Of a stretch of DNA of 64,000 nt, positions 26,308 through 34,352 are shown one piece after another. Position numbers and translations under genes: made by a program. A model generated the notes under the pieces. The model was given only the letters and a program-made list of their open reading frames with translations. It searched no databases and was not told the origin of the DNA. The stretch comes from JAPYTK01 sp041389685 (GTDB taxonomy: Bacteria > Myxococcota_A > Polyangia > Polyangiales > Polyangiaceae): the NCBI GenBank assembly GCA_041389685.1, contig JAWKRJ010000015.1, forward strand, positions 62,001 through 126,000. The letters run 5' to 3'. How positions within the stretch are numbered: position 1 is the stretch's first letter; the number at the start of each line of letters is the position of its first letter.

Positions 26308-27405
26308 GTGGTGTGGTCGGGCGTGTTCGCCGAGCTGATCTGGCGCTACCTGATCCCGAGCGCCGTCCTCGGCCTCGGCCTGGTCGCGTGCAACGCCGAC
26401 TCCGGCGCCGAGGCCTCGTCGGTTCCGTCTGCCCATCCCGCGCCGAGCCTGCCCGCTCCGTCTGCCGAGCCCTGGTCCGCGCCCTCGGCGAGCGCTGCTC
26501 CCTCGGCCACCGCTTCCGCGATCCCCGACGATCCACGGCCCCTCCACCTCACCACCCAGGCCGAGCTCCTCGCCCTCCTGCCACCCTTTCCTCCCGACGC
26601 CCGGCCCTTCATCGAGCAGCACGTGAGCCCGGGTGGCTTCTCGGCCATGAACCAGGGCAACCCCGAGCTCGCCAGCCACTCCATCACGCGCAAGGCCTGC
26701 CTCGAAGGCCTCGCCGGCGTCGAGCTCCAGACTGCCGAGCAGCGGCGGATCTGCGGTCACGAGGGGATGGTCCCCATCTACGACGACGGCGACCCCTCGA
26801 GCGCCAAGACCTGCATCGACATCTTCGAGTTCCCGAACCGCGCCTGCGAGCTCCCCTTCGTCTGGGCCGGGCCCACCATCGCTCAGGGCCTCTGCAAGAA
26901 GCTCGGCAAGCGGCTCTGCAAGCAGGACGAGTGGATGCTCGCCTGCGACGCCGATCCCACGGGTGGCGAGCGCTGGAAATACGCCTACGGCAACGAGCTC
27001 GATCTCACCGCCTGCAACACGAGCAAGTCGAAGAAGGGCCTCGAGCCGGTCTGCGATCCCAGCACCGTCAAGACCACCTGGGACACCTGCCACACCGACA
27101 CCGAGCCGAGCGGCGCCTTTCCCCGCTGCCGCTCCCGCCTCGGCGTCTACGATCTCCACGGCAATGTCGCCGAGGCGATGACCCGCTGGGACCTCGAGGA
27201 GAAGGAGACGGTGAGCCAGCTCAAGGGGAGCGCCTTCTTCTACATCGACGTGGCTCGCAAGCTCAGCGAAAAACCCGAGAAGACCAACTACCCCGACCAC
27301 TGCCGCCACGACCCCCGCTGGCACGTACAGCCCATGACCCGGGCCTGGCACGTGAACTACCACCTCGGCTTCCGTTGCTGCGCCGACGTCCCCGCCGCGA
27401 AGTGA
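26308..27405 (+). CDS. SUMF1/FGE-sulfatase-domain lipoprotein
   Basis: The 365-residue protein has an N-terminal hydrophobic segment ending in LGLGLVAC (lipobox), an Ala/Pro/Ser-rich linker to about residue 70, and a SUMF1-like fold: KTCIDIFEFPNRACELPFVW, AQGLCKKLGKRLCKQDEWMLAC, YDLHGNVAEAMTRW and YHLGFRCCAD. This fold is shared with formylglycine-generating enzymes, but the catalytic pair of the aerobic enzymes is not evident, so activity is uncertain. The start is probably GTG 26308 or GTG 26323; no ATG is available in this frame. Confidence 0.75.
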   Translation: MVWSGVFAELIWRYLIPSAVLGLGLVACNADSGAEASSVPSAHPAPSLPAPSAEPWSAPSASAAPSATASAIPDDPRPLHLTTQAELLALLPPFPPDARPFIEQHVSPGGFSAMNQGNPELASHSITRKACLEGLAGVELQTAEQRRICGHEGMVPIYDDGDPSSAKTCIDIFEFPNRACELPFVWAGPTIAQGLCKKLGKRLCKQDEWMLACDADPTGGERWKYAYGNELDLTACNTSKSKKGLEPVCDPSTVKTTWDTCHTDTEPSGAFPRCRSRLGVYDLHGNVAEAMTRWDLEEKETVSQLKGSAFFYIDVARKLSEKPEKTNYPDHCRHDPRWHVQPMTRAWHVNYHLGFRCCADVPAAK

Positions 27406-27451
27406 CCCCAGGAGTTGGCAAGGGAGGCGCCCCCTCCTACATCGCCAGGGC

Positions 27452-28960
27452 ATGAACGCACGCGTCGCCGCCGAGCGCCCCGCCGCGACCTCGCTCCCTG
27501 CGGTGGCCGACGTCGTGGTGATCGGCGCCGGCTTCGGCGGTCTCGCGACGGCGCTCACCCTCGCGGAGGCGGGGGCGGCGGTGGTGCTCATCGAGGCCCT
27601 CAACTACCCCGGTGGCTGCGCGAGCACCTTTCATCGCGGCGGCTACGCCTTCGAGTCGGGCGCGACCCTGCTCTCGGGCTTCGGCGAGGGCCAGCTCATG
27701 CAGCGCCTCATCGAACGTCACCACATCGACGTCGTCATCGACTGGCTCGATCCGGTGATCGAGCTCGTCACCCCCGACCTCCGGCTCCCCATCTGGCGCG
27801 ATCGCGCGCGCTTGGTCGAGAGCTTTTGCGCCCTTCCCGGCGCCCCCGTCGAAGGCCTGCGACGGTTCTTCTCCCACCAGCAGCGCGTGGCGGACGCGCT
27901 CTGGGATCTCTTCGCCAGCCCCGAGCTCCTCCCCCCTTTCGGCCTCGCCGAGCTCCTCCGCCACCTCCCGCGTACGCCCCGCTACTTCCCCATCCTCCCG
28001 CTGCTCGGCAAGAGCCTCGCGAGCGTCGCCGCCCGTGATGGGTGCGGCGACTTCGAGCCTCTCCGCGTCTACCTCGACGCGCTCTGTCAGATCACGGTCC
28101 AGACCGCGGCTGTCGAGGCGGAGGCGCCGATCGCCCTCGCCGCCACCGACTACCCCTTCCGCGGCACCGCTCATGTCCGCGGCGGCGTGGGCCAGCTCGC
28201 CTGGGGCCTGTGGCACGCCGTCGAGGCTGCCGGCGGCTCCGTCCACCTCGCCACCCGCGCTCGAGGCCTCCGTCGCGAGCGCGACCGCTGGATCGTGAGC
28301 ACCCGCCGCGGCGAGGTGGCGGCCCCCACCGCGGTCACCAACCTCCTGCCGCAGACCGTCCGCCGCCTCGCCGACCTCGCGACCCCCGAGCTCGCGGATC
28401 TCGGCGATCGGCTCGAGGAGGGGTGGGGCGCCGTGATGTGGTACCTCGGGCTGCGCGCCGACGCGATCGCCCACGACGACGCCCATCACCTGGAGCTGAT
28501 CGCCGATCCCTCGGCGCCCTTCGTCGAGGGCAATCACATCTTCTGCTCGCTGAGCGCCCGCCGCGAGACCGAGCGCGCCCCCGCGGGCCAGCGCACCCTC
28601 ACCATGTCGACGCACCTCGCCGCCGAACGCCTTCGCTGCGCGTCCTCCCAGGGCGAGCTCGTCGCCGACGTTCAAGCGCGCATGCGCGAGACGCTGCGCC
28701 GCCTCGCCCCCGAGATCGACGCCGCGATCGTCACCGCGATGCCCGCGTCACCGCGCACCTTCGCGCGTTTCACCGGCCGCCCCGACGGCCTCGTCGGGGG
28801 GATCCCACGACGCGCGGGCCTCTCCCAATATACCGCCCTCCGCCCGCGCCCTTTCGCGCCGGGCCTCCACCTCGTGGGCGACACCGTGTTCCCAGGGCAG
28901 AGCACCCTCGCGACCGCGATCGGCGGCATCAAAGCTGCGGAGGCGATCCTCCGCGGCTGA
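27452..28960 (+). CDS. FAD-dependent oxidoreductase, CrtI/phytoene-desaturase-like
   Basis: The 502-residue protein has an N-terminal dinucleotide fold VVVIGAGFGGLATALTLAEA, the carotenoid-type NYPGGCASTFHRGGYAFESG, and a C-terminal FAD contact GLHLVGDTVFPGQSTLATAI. This architecture is shared by carotene desaturases, isomerases (CRTISO) and CrtO-like ketolases. No other carotenoid gene is adjacent, so the substrate cannot be named. It starts 46 bp after the SUMF1-like gene. Confidence 0.85.
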   Translation: MNARVAAERPAATSLPAVADVVVIGAGFGGLATALTLAEAGAAVVLIEALNYPGGCASTFHRGGYAFESGATLLSGFGEGQLMQRLIERHHIDVVIDWLDPVIELVTPDLRLPIWRDRARLVESFCALPGAPVEGLRRFFSHQQRVADALWDLFASPELLPPFGLAELLRHLPRTPRYFPILPLLGKSLASVAARDGCGDFEPLRVYLDALCQITVQTAAVEAEAPIALAATDYPFRGTAHVRGGVGQLAWGLWHAVEAAGGSVHLATRARGLRRERDRWIVSTRRGEVAAPTAVTNLLPQTVRRLADLATPELADLGDRLEEGWGAVMWYLGLRADAIAHDDAHHLELIADPSAPFVEGNHIFCSLSARRETERAPAGQRTLTMSTHLAAERLRCASSQGELVADVQARMRETLRRLAPEIDAAIVTAMPASPRTFARFTGRPDGLVGGIPRRAGLSQYTALRPRPFAPGLHLVGDTVFPGQSTLATAIGGIKAAEAILRG

Positions 28961-29029
28961 GCGAGCCCCTTCCAAGCCCCGAGCGCGCGGCTGTCCCACC
29001 ACCAGGTGCGTGTGCACAGCGGAATCGCG

Positions 29030-29059
29030 ATGCACATGAAATGCACAAAACATGTGCAT
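29030..29059. repeat. Inverted repeat ATGCACATG...CATGTGCAT
   Basis: ATGCACATG at 29030-29038 and CATGTGCAT at 29051-29059 are exact inverted copies, 12 bp apart. The same arms recur with a 1-bp spacer at 29133-29163. Confidence 0.7.
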
Positions 29060-29065
29060 CTCGTC

Positions 29066-29098
29066 CTCCTGATATCAGGAGCTTGGCGCCATGGCGCC
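29066..29098. repeat. Two adjacent perfect palindromes
   Basis: CTCCTGATATCAGGAG (29066-29081) and GGCGCCATGGCGCC (29085-29098) are both perfect palindromes, 3 bp apart, in the non-coding stretch between the CrtI-like gene and the cytochrome gene. Confidence 0.7.
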
Positions 29099-29132
29099 TC
29101 GCCAACCCCCACAACTGTGCGAAACTCAATAG

Positions 29133-29163
29133 CTCGCCATGCACATGACATGTGCATGGCGAG
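29133..29163. repeat. 31-bp palindrome
   Basis: CTCGCCATGCACATG (29133-29147), a single central A, and CATGTGCATGGCGAG (29149-29163) form a perfect 15-bp inverted repeat. It ends 19 bp before the stop codon of the cytochrome gene. Confidence 0.75.
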
Positions 29164-29181
29164 AACGGCCGCGCAGGGACA

Positions 29182-29712
29182 TCACTTGGCCGGCGTGTGG
29201 CAGCCGAAGCAGCCGAAGCCCTCGTGGGTCTCGGGGTTGTACCCCTTCACGCCGGGGAGCGCCTCGACCATGGCGGGCGTGAACTTCTCCATCATGAACT
29301 TCGTCATCTCGGGGTGCTCCTCCATCTCCTTGGCGAAGGGCGCGCCGTCGCCGGTGGGCATGGTGAGGGGCGGGAGGCCTGGGTTGGGCATCTCGAACTT
29401 GCCCTCTTTGGCGCCTGGGCCGTGGCAGGTGGCGCAGGTCACCTTCTCCCCGTTGAACTCCTTGAGGAGGGCGCCCATCTTCGGCGTCACCACCTTCTGC
29501 ATGTGCTCCATCTTCGCGTCGTGGCTCATGCTCGCCCAGTCGCCACCCCCCGCGGTGTCCGTGCCACCGTCGGTGGGCTGATCGACGGGGGTGTCCACCG
29601 TGTCGCCGCCCGCGGGGGCGTCGGGGACGTCCGGAGGGGGAGCGCTCGGGCCGCAGGCCACGAGGAGCGCCGTACCGAGGGAGAGGAGCAGGGTGCGCGG
29701 GATCGACTTCAT
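29182..29712 (-). CDS. Cytochrome c lipoprotein with two haem-binding motifs
   Basis: The 176-residue protein has a lipoprotein signal (LLLSLGTALLVACGPS), a Pro/Asp/Gly-rich linker to about residue 55, and two CXXCH haem-attachment motifs: CATCH near residue 95 and CFGCH close to the C-terminus. Methionine-rich segments (KFMMEKF, HMQKV) may supply distal haem ligands. It is a periplasm-facing electron carrier anchored to membrane. It starts 77 bp after the end of the Fpg gene on the same strand. Confidence 0.85.
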   Translation of the reverse strand: MKSIPRTLLLSLGTALLVACGPSAPPPDVPDAPAGGDTVDTPVDQPTDGGTDTAGGGDWASMSHDAKMEHMQKVVTPKMGALLKEFNGEKVTCATCHGPGAKEGKFEMPNPGLPPLTMPTGDGAPFAKEMEEHPEMTKFMMEKFTPAMVEALPGVKGYNPETHEGFGCFGCHTPAK

Positions 29713-29789
29713 GACGCGCTCTGTACCACTCCCGCGAATGGCGGGCCGCCTTGGCGCGAGCCAACACATTGTTGCCCGCCGCGGAACAA

Positions 29790-30608
29790 TCAACCCACGA
29801 GCCGTTGGCACCTGGCGCAGTAGGTCGTCGTCCGCTGCCCGACGACCTCGCTCTTCAGCTGCTGGCCGCAGCGCAAGCAGGGCTCACCCCCGCGGCCGTA
29901 GACACAGAGCTGGCCGACGAAGGCACCCGCGTGGCCCTCCACGTCGCGGAAGGACGAGAAGGTCGTCCCCTTGGCCTCGATGGCCGCCGAGAGGATGTCC
30001 ACGATCGCGCCCCGGAGCTCCCCGAGGCGCCGCCGAGATACGCGATTTGCCAATGTTTTCGGGTTAATGCGCGCGCGCCAGAGCGCCTCGTCGGCGTAGA
30101 TATTGCCGACCCCGGCCACCGGTCGTTGCGACATGATCCAGGCCTTGGTGGGCATCCGGCTGCGCCCCATCGCGGCCGCGAAGGCCTCCAGGGTGAACCC
30201 CTCGCCGAGCGGCTCCGGCCCCATCCCCCGCAGCGTCGGCAACACCTCGTAGCGACCGCTCGGCACGACCAAGAAGCGGCCGAACCGGCGCACGTCGTCG
30301 AAGTAGAGGCGGCGAGGCGCTGGCCCATCGAGGTGGAGCTCCACCCGGAGATGATCGCCGTCCTTGGTGGGGGAGATCGCGCCGGTCATCCCGAGATGCA
30401 CGATGAGCTCGTCGCCCCCATCCAGCGGGAGGATGAGGAACTTCCCGCGTCGGGTGACGTCGAGGATGCGCTGACCGGCTGCGCGCTCGAGGTTCAGGTA
30501 CTTCGGCCCGGGCGGGGCCTCGACCCGCCGGGCGCGCGTGATGCGTCGCCCCACGAGCCAGGGGTGGAGCTGGCGTCGAACGGTCTCGACCTCGGGGAGC
30601 TCGGGCAC
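29790..30608 (-). CDS. mutM: Formamidopyrimidine-DNA glycosylase
   Basis: Fpg removes 8-oxoguanine and ring-opened purines from DNA and nicks the site. The 272-residue protein has the invariant N-terminus MPELPEVETVRRQL (catalytic Pro2 and Glu3), the conserved lysine region RRGKFLILPL, the helix-two-turn-helix GVGNIYADEALWRARINP, and a C-terminal zinc finger (CLRCGQ with CARC, preceded by VYGRGGEPC). It is full-length. It is divergent from the NfeD-flotillin genes. Confidence 0.97.
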   Translation of the reverse strand: MPELPEVETVRRQLHPWLVGRRITRARRVEAPPGPKYLNLERAAGQRILDVTRRGKFLILPLDGGDELIVHLGMTGAISPTKDGDHLRVELHLDGPAPRRLYFDDVRRFGRFLVVPSGRYEVLPTLRGMGPEPLGEGFTLEAFAAAMGRSRMPTKAWIMSQRPVAGVGNIYADEALWRARINPKTLANRVSRRRLGELRGAIVDILSAAIEAKGTTFSSFRDVEGHAGAFVGQLCVYGRGGEPCLRCGQQLKSEVVGQRTTTYCARCQRLVG

Positions 30609-30722
30609 GGCCCCGATCTAGCTTCGTGGCCTCGTGGTGGCCATCGCTTGCCGTCGAGGGGCCTTTGGGCCATCGTTGAAGGCTCGGCGGGGCGAGCAGC
30701 GGCGAGGGGGAAGTGAGGGAGG

Positions 30723-31382
30723 ATGGGTTACGCGTATCTCTTCGCGCTCGTGGTCGGTCTGGGGATCCTCAGCGTCCAGGCCTTCCTCGGCTCGAAGGAC
30801 ATCGATCACGGCGACGCGGACGCGGACTTCGACGCGGACGCGGACGCCGATTTCGATGCGGACGCGGACCTCGACGCGGATGCCGATCTCGACGCGGATG
30901 GGGAGCTCGATGGGGACGGCGAGGTCGAGCATGGCGGTGGCCACGGGGGCCTCGGAGGGGCGGACTTCCTCGCCCTGTTCCTGTCCGTCCGCTTCTGGAT
31001 TTTCGCGAGCTTGGGCTTCGGTCTGAGCGGCTCGCTGCTCCATTTCTTCACCCACGTCGCCGAGCTGCCGACGGCCGTCACGGCCATCGTGATGGGGCTC
31101 GTGTCGGGGCTCCTCGCCACCCTCACCTTCCGCGCGCTGCGCCGGAGCTCGAGCAAGCAGGCGGAGCACGCCTCCGAGGCGGTGGGGCGGATCGGTCGCG
31201 TCATCGTCCCCGTGCCCGAGACCGGCATCGGCAAGATCCGCATCGAGCTGAGCGGCCAGAGCGTCGACCTCGTGGCCAGGACCACGACCGGCCTGCGCAT
31301 CGACACCGGCGACTCGGTGGTCATCGAGGAGATCGAAGGCGAGGTCGCCTATGTCTCGCAGGCGCCGAAGGAGCTGTTGTGA
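30723..31382 (+). CDS. NfeD-like membrane protein
   Basis: The 219-residue protein starts with a transmembrane helix (YLFALVVGLGILSVQAF), has an acidic repeat of Asp-Ala pairs at about residues 28-62, then two more hydrophobic helices (FLALFLSVRFWIFASLGF; VTAIVMGLVSGLLATLTF) and a C-terminal OB-fold (GRIGRVIVPVPETGIGKI to GEVAYVSQ). This is the usual arrangement of NfeD proteins, which partner flotillins. Two flotillins follow within 100 bp in the same direction. The Asp-Ala tract comes from a short DNA repeat and may vary between strains. Confidence 0.82.
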   Translation: MGYAYLFALVVGLGILSVQAFLGSKDIDHGDADADFDADADADFDADADLDADADLDADGELDGDGEVEHGGGHGGLGGADFLALFLSVRFWIFASLGFGLSGSLLHFFTHVAELPTAVTAIVMGLVSGLLATLTFRALRRSSSKQAEHASEAVGRIGRVIVPVPETGIGKIRIELSGQSVDLVARTTTGLRIDTGDSVVIEEIEGEVAYVSQAPKELL

Positions 31383-31475
31383 GCGGGATCGGCGCCATCA
31401 CGGTGCATTTGGAGTGCCCCAGGCACCGCCACGATTATCCCTTGGGCTCAACCATGCCCGAGGAAGAGGAGAGCT

Positions 31476-32978
31476 ATGTGGATTGAAATGATGAGGGGGA
31501 GCGAGCTCGTCGCGAACGCGGCACGCGGCGCCGCCATGGATCCGAGCGCTCTGATCGGCGTGCTGATCGGGGCGGGCGCGGTGGTGTTCGGACTGGTGCT
31601 CGTGGTGGCGCTGATCAAGCGGTTCTTGTTCATCTGCGGACCGCACGAGATCGTGGTGTTCAGCGGTCGCGCCCACCGGCTGCCCGACGGCTCCACGAGC
31701 AACTACAAGATCCTCCACGGCGGCCGCGGGTTCCGGCTCCCCTTCCTCGAGGTGGTGCGGAAGATGGACATGCGCCTCTTCCCCGTCGACGTGACGGTGC
31801 AGAACGCCTACTCGAGCGGCGGCATCCCGCTCACGGTGCGCGCCATCGCCAACGTGAAGCTGTCGAACGACGACGTCGCGGTGCGCAACGCGGTGGAGCG
31901 TTTCCTCGACTATCACCCCTCGCAGATCGCGGTGGCCGCGCAGCAGACCCTCGAGGGCGTGCTCCGCGAGGTCGTCTCCGAGCTGACCCCGGAGGAGGTG
32001 AACGAGGACCGACTGAAGTTCGCCGAGAAGCTGATGAAGAACGCGGCGGACGACTTCCACAAGCTCGGCCTCGAGCTCGAGGTCCTCAAGGTGCAGCACG
32101 TCGCGGACGACCAGGAGTACCTGGCGAACCTCGGCCGCGCTCGCATCGCCAACATGCTGCGCGACGCGGAGAACGCCGAGAACGCGGCCAACCAGGCGGT
32201 GGCTGAGGCGGCCGCCCAGGCCCGCGAGGATGCGCAGACCGCGACCAAGGACGCCGAGACCCGCGTCGTCGAGGCGAAGAACATCGCAGCCGCGCAGATG
32301 GCCGAGCTCGACGCCCAGTGCCAGGAGGCGGAGAACCAGGCGGACATGGCGGCCGAGACGGCGCGCGTCAGGGCCGAGCAGAAGCTCCAGGAGCTCCGCG
32401 CCGAGCTCGAGCGGCTGCGCCTCCAATGCGACGTCATCCTCCCGGCCGAAGCGGAGCGCCGCGCCGCCGAGCTCCGCGCCCGCGGCGAGGCTGCGCCCGC
32501 CATCGAGAACGGCAAGGCCGCGGCCCAGGCGCTGAAGCTGGTGGCGGACCAATGGGCCGCGGCGGGCGACGCCGGGCGCGACGTCTACGTCCTCCAGCAG
32601 CTCCAGAACCTCGCCCAGGCAGCCGCCGATCGCGTGGCCCAGAGCGAGATCGGCAACATCAAGCTCGTGGCCGGGGACGACCAGGCCTACAGCGCGGTGC
32701 TCGCCTCCTACCCCGCGGCGGTCGCGCGGGTGCTGCGCGAGACCGGCCACGCGCTCGGCATCGACATCGACCGCCTGCTCGCGATCGGCGACGCTCGCCA
32801 TCCCGTCGCGGCCGAGGAGTCGCCGCCGACCCAGCGTCGCAGCCTCGGCCCGAGCGTGGAGCGCCGCCCATCGACGCCCCCAGGCGCAGGCCCGCCCACC
32901 GCGCGACAGTTTGGAACACGAACCACGAACCCCGGCATGCCGAGCGTGCGGGAGGATGAGGAAGGAGGCATCCGATGA
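31476..32978 (+). CDS. Flotillin-type SPFH protein 1
   Basis: The 500-residue protein has one N-terminal transmembrane helix (LIGVLIGAGAVVFGLVLVVALI), a SPFH domain (about 60-220, with GGRGFRLPFLEVVRKMDM and ELTPEEVNEDRLKFAEKL), a long Ala/Glu-rich coiled coil (about 225-350) and a low-complexity tail. Flotillins assemble into membrane microdomain cages, typically with NfeD. Its start is supported by AGAGGAGAG just before ATG 31476. The stop overlaps the next gene by 4 bp (ATGA). Confidence 0.88.
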   Translation: MWIEMMRGSELVANAARGAAMDPSALIGVLIGAGAVVFGLVLVVALIKRFLFICGPHEIVVFSGRAHRLPDGSTSNYKILHGGRGFRLPFLEVVRKMDMRLFPVDVTVQNAYSSGGIPLTVRAIANVKLSNDDVAVRNAVERFLDYHPSQIAVAAQQTLEGVLREVVSELTPEEVNEDRLKFAEKLMKNAADDFHKLGLELEVLKVQHVADDQEYLANLGRARIANMLRDAENAENAANQAVAEAAAQAREDAQTATKDAETRVVEAKNIAAAQMAELDAQCQEAENQADMAAETARVRAEQKLQELRAELERLRLQCDVILPAEAERRAAELRARGEAAPAIENGKAAAQALKLVADQWAAAGDAGRDVYVLQQLQNLAQAAADRVAQSEIGNIKLVAGDDQAYSAVLASYPAAVARVLRETGHALGIDIDRLLAIGDARHPVAAEESPPTQRRSLGPSVERRPSTPPGAGPPTARQFGTRTTNPGMPSVREDEEGGIR

Positions 32979-34258
32979 TCGAGATCATCTTCGCCGCGGT
33001 CATCACCCTGGCCGTCATCGTCGGTTTCATCATCTACACCTTCAACAAGCTGCTCCTCGTCGCCACGCCCAACCAGGTGATGGTGCTCGCGGGGGGCACC
33101 CACTCCATCGGCAACCGCAAGGTCGGCTACCGCGCCATTCGCGGCGGTCGCGCGGTGCGCCTCCCCCTCGTCGAGGAGGTGCACTGGATGGACCTGTCGA
33201 ACATCCCGGTCGACATCGTGGTGCGCCACGCCTTCTCCAAGGGCGGCATCCCGCTGAACGTCGAGGGCGTGGCCCACGTGAAGCTGCCCGGCTCGGAGCC
33301 TCGCCTGTCGAACGCCATCGAGCGTTTCCTCGGCCGCTCTCGCGCCGAGATCGCCCAGGTGGCCCGCGAGACCCTCGAGGGCAATGTCCGCGGGGTGCTC
33401 GCGCAGCTCACCCCGGAGCAGGTCAACGAGGACAAGGTCGCCTTCGCCAACCAGCTGCTCGAAGAGGCGGAGCACGACTTCATGCGCATGGGCCTCGTGC
33501 TCGACACGCTGAAGATCCAGAACGTCACCGACGACAGCAACTACCTCAACTCGATCGGCCGCATCCGCGGCGCGTCGATCCGTCGCGACGCCTCCATCGC
33601 GGAGGCCCGCGCGGAGGCCGAGGCCGCGATCCAGAAGGCGTCGAACTGGGGCGCCAGCGAGCTCGCCAAGATCAAGGCGAACCTCGCCATCGCGCACAAG
33701 GAGACGGAGCGTCGTGTCAAAGCCGCCGTCACCGGCCGCGAGACCAAGATCAAGGAGGCGGAAGGTAAGGTCCGCGCCGAGATCGCCAAGATCCAGGAGG
33801 ACATCCACCGTCAGGGGGCTCGCGCCCCGCAGGTCGAGCGCCAGCTCCACGCCGACGTGGTCGAGCCCTGGACGGCCGAGTGCCGCAAGATGGAGGAGCA
33901 AGCCCGCGCCCGCGCGGCCAGCATCGTGGAGCGTGGCCGCGCCGAGGCCGAGGCCCTGGCGAGCCTCGTCCAGGAATACAGCGCGGCCGGTGACGCGGCT
34001 CGCGAGGTCCTCGTGCTGCAGCAGCTGATGCCGATGCTCAACGCCATCAGCGGCGCCCAGCGCCCCACCCGCATCAACGAGTGGACGGTGCTCGGCAGCG
34101 AGGAGAGCGGCGATGGCATGGCCCACAAGGCGATCCGCTTCAACGAGCAGATCCGCGCCGCCACCGGGGTGAACCTCGCCGAGGTGGCGGGGCGCCTCGG
34201 CTCGGGCTCCGGCGGGGCCTCGGCGCCCAGCAAGCGCAAGCTCCCCCCGAAGAGCTGA
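32975..34258 (+). CDS. Flotillin-type SPFH protein 2
   Basis: The 427-residue protein is a paralogue of the preceding one: an N-terminal membrane helix (IIFAAVITLAVIVGFIIYTF), a SPFH domain with GGRAVRLPLVEEVHWMDL and QLTPEQVNEDKVAFANQLL, a coiled coil at about 205-330, and a Gly/Ser/Lys-rich end. The 4-bp overlap and shared architecture imply the two form a hetero-oligomer with NfeD. AAGGAGG stands just upstream of its start codon. Confidence 0.88.
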   Translation: MIEIIFAAVITLAVIVGFIIYTFNKLLLVATPNQVMVLAGGTHSIGNRKVGYRAIRGGRAVRLPLVEEVHWMDLSNIPVDIVVRHAFSKGGIPLNVEGVAHVKLPGSEPRLSNAIERFLGRSRAEIAQVARETLEGNVRGVLAQLTPEQVNEDKVAFANQLLEEAEHDFMRMGLVLDTLKIQNVTDDSNYLNSIGRIRGASIRRDASIAEARAEAEAAIQKASNWGASELAKIKANLAIAHKETERRVKAAVTGRETKIKEAEGKVRAEIAKIQEDIHRQGARAPQVERQLHADVVEPWTAECRKMEEQARARAASIVERGRAEAEALASLVQEYSAAGDAAREVLVLQQLMPMLNAISGAQRPTRINEWTVLGSEESGDGMAHKAIRFNEQIRAATGVNLAEVAGRLGSGSGGASAPSKRKLPPKS

Positions 34259-34293
34259 CCGCGACCGAGGCGGGCTTTCGCCCTGCCCATGTG

Positions 34294-34334
34294 ACGACGC
34301 GGGCTAGACCGAGCGGTCGAGCCCGCGTTGTCGT
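34294..34334 (+). terminator. Long GC hairpin between the flotillin operon and ugd
   Basis: GCGGGCT and AGCCCGC enclose GACCG/CGGTC, making an almost continuous stem, with ACGAC/GTCGT extending the base. There is no T-tract, so it may end transcription with Rho or act as a 3' stabiliser. It stops 19 bp before the ugd start. Confidence 0.45.
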
Positions 34335-34352
34335 GCTATGACCCCCGGTCTC

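Noticed and set aside
30809..30920. The Asp-Ala tract in the NfeD-like gene as a frameshift or sequencing error
   Set aside because: The frame is intact on both sides and the tract is a clean in-frame repeat.
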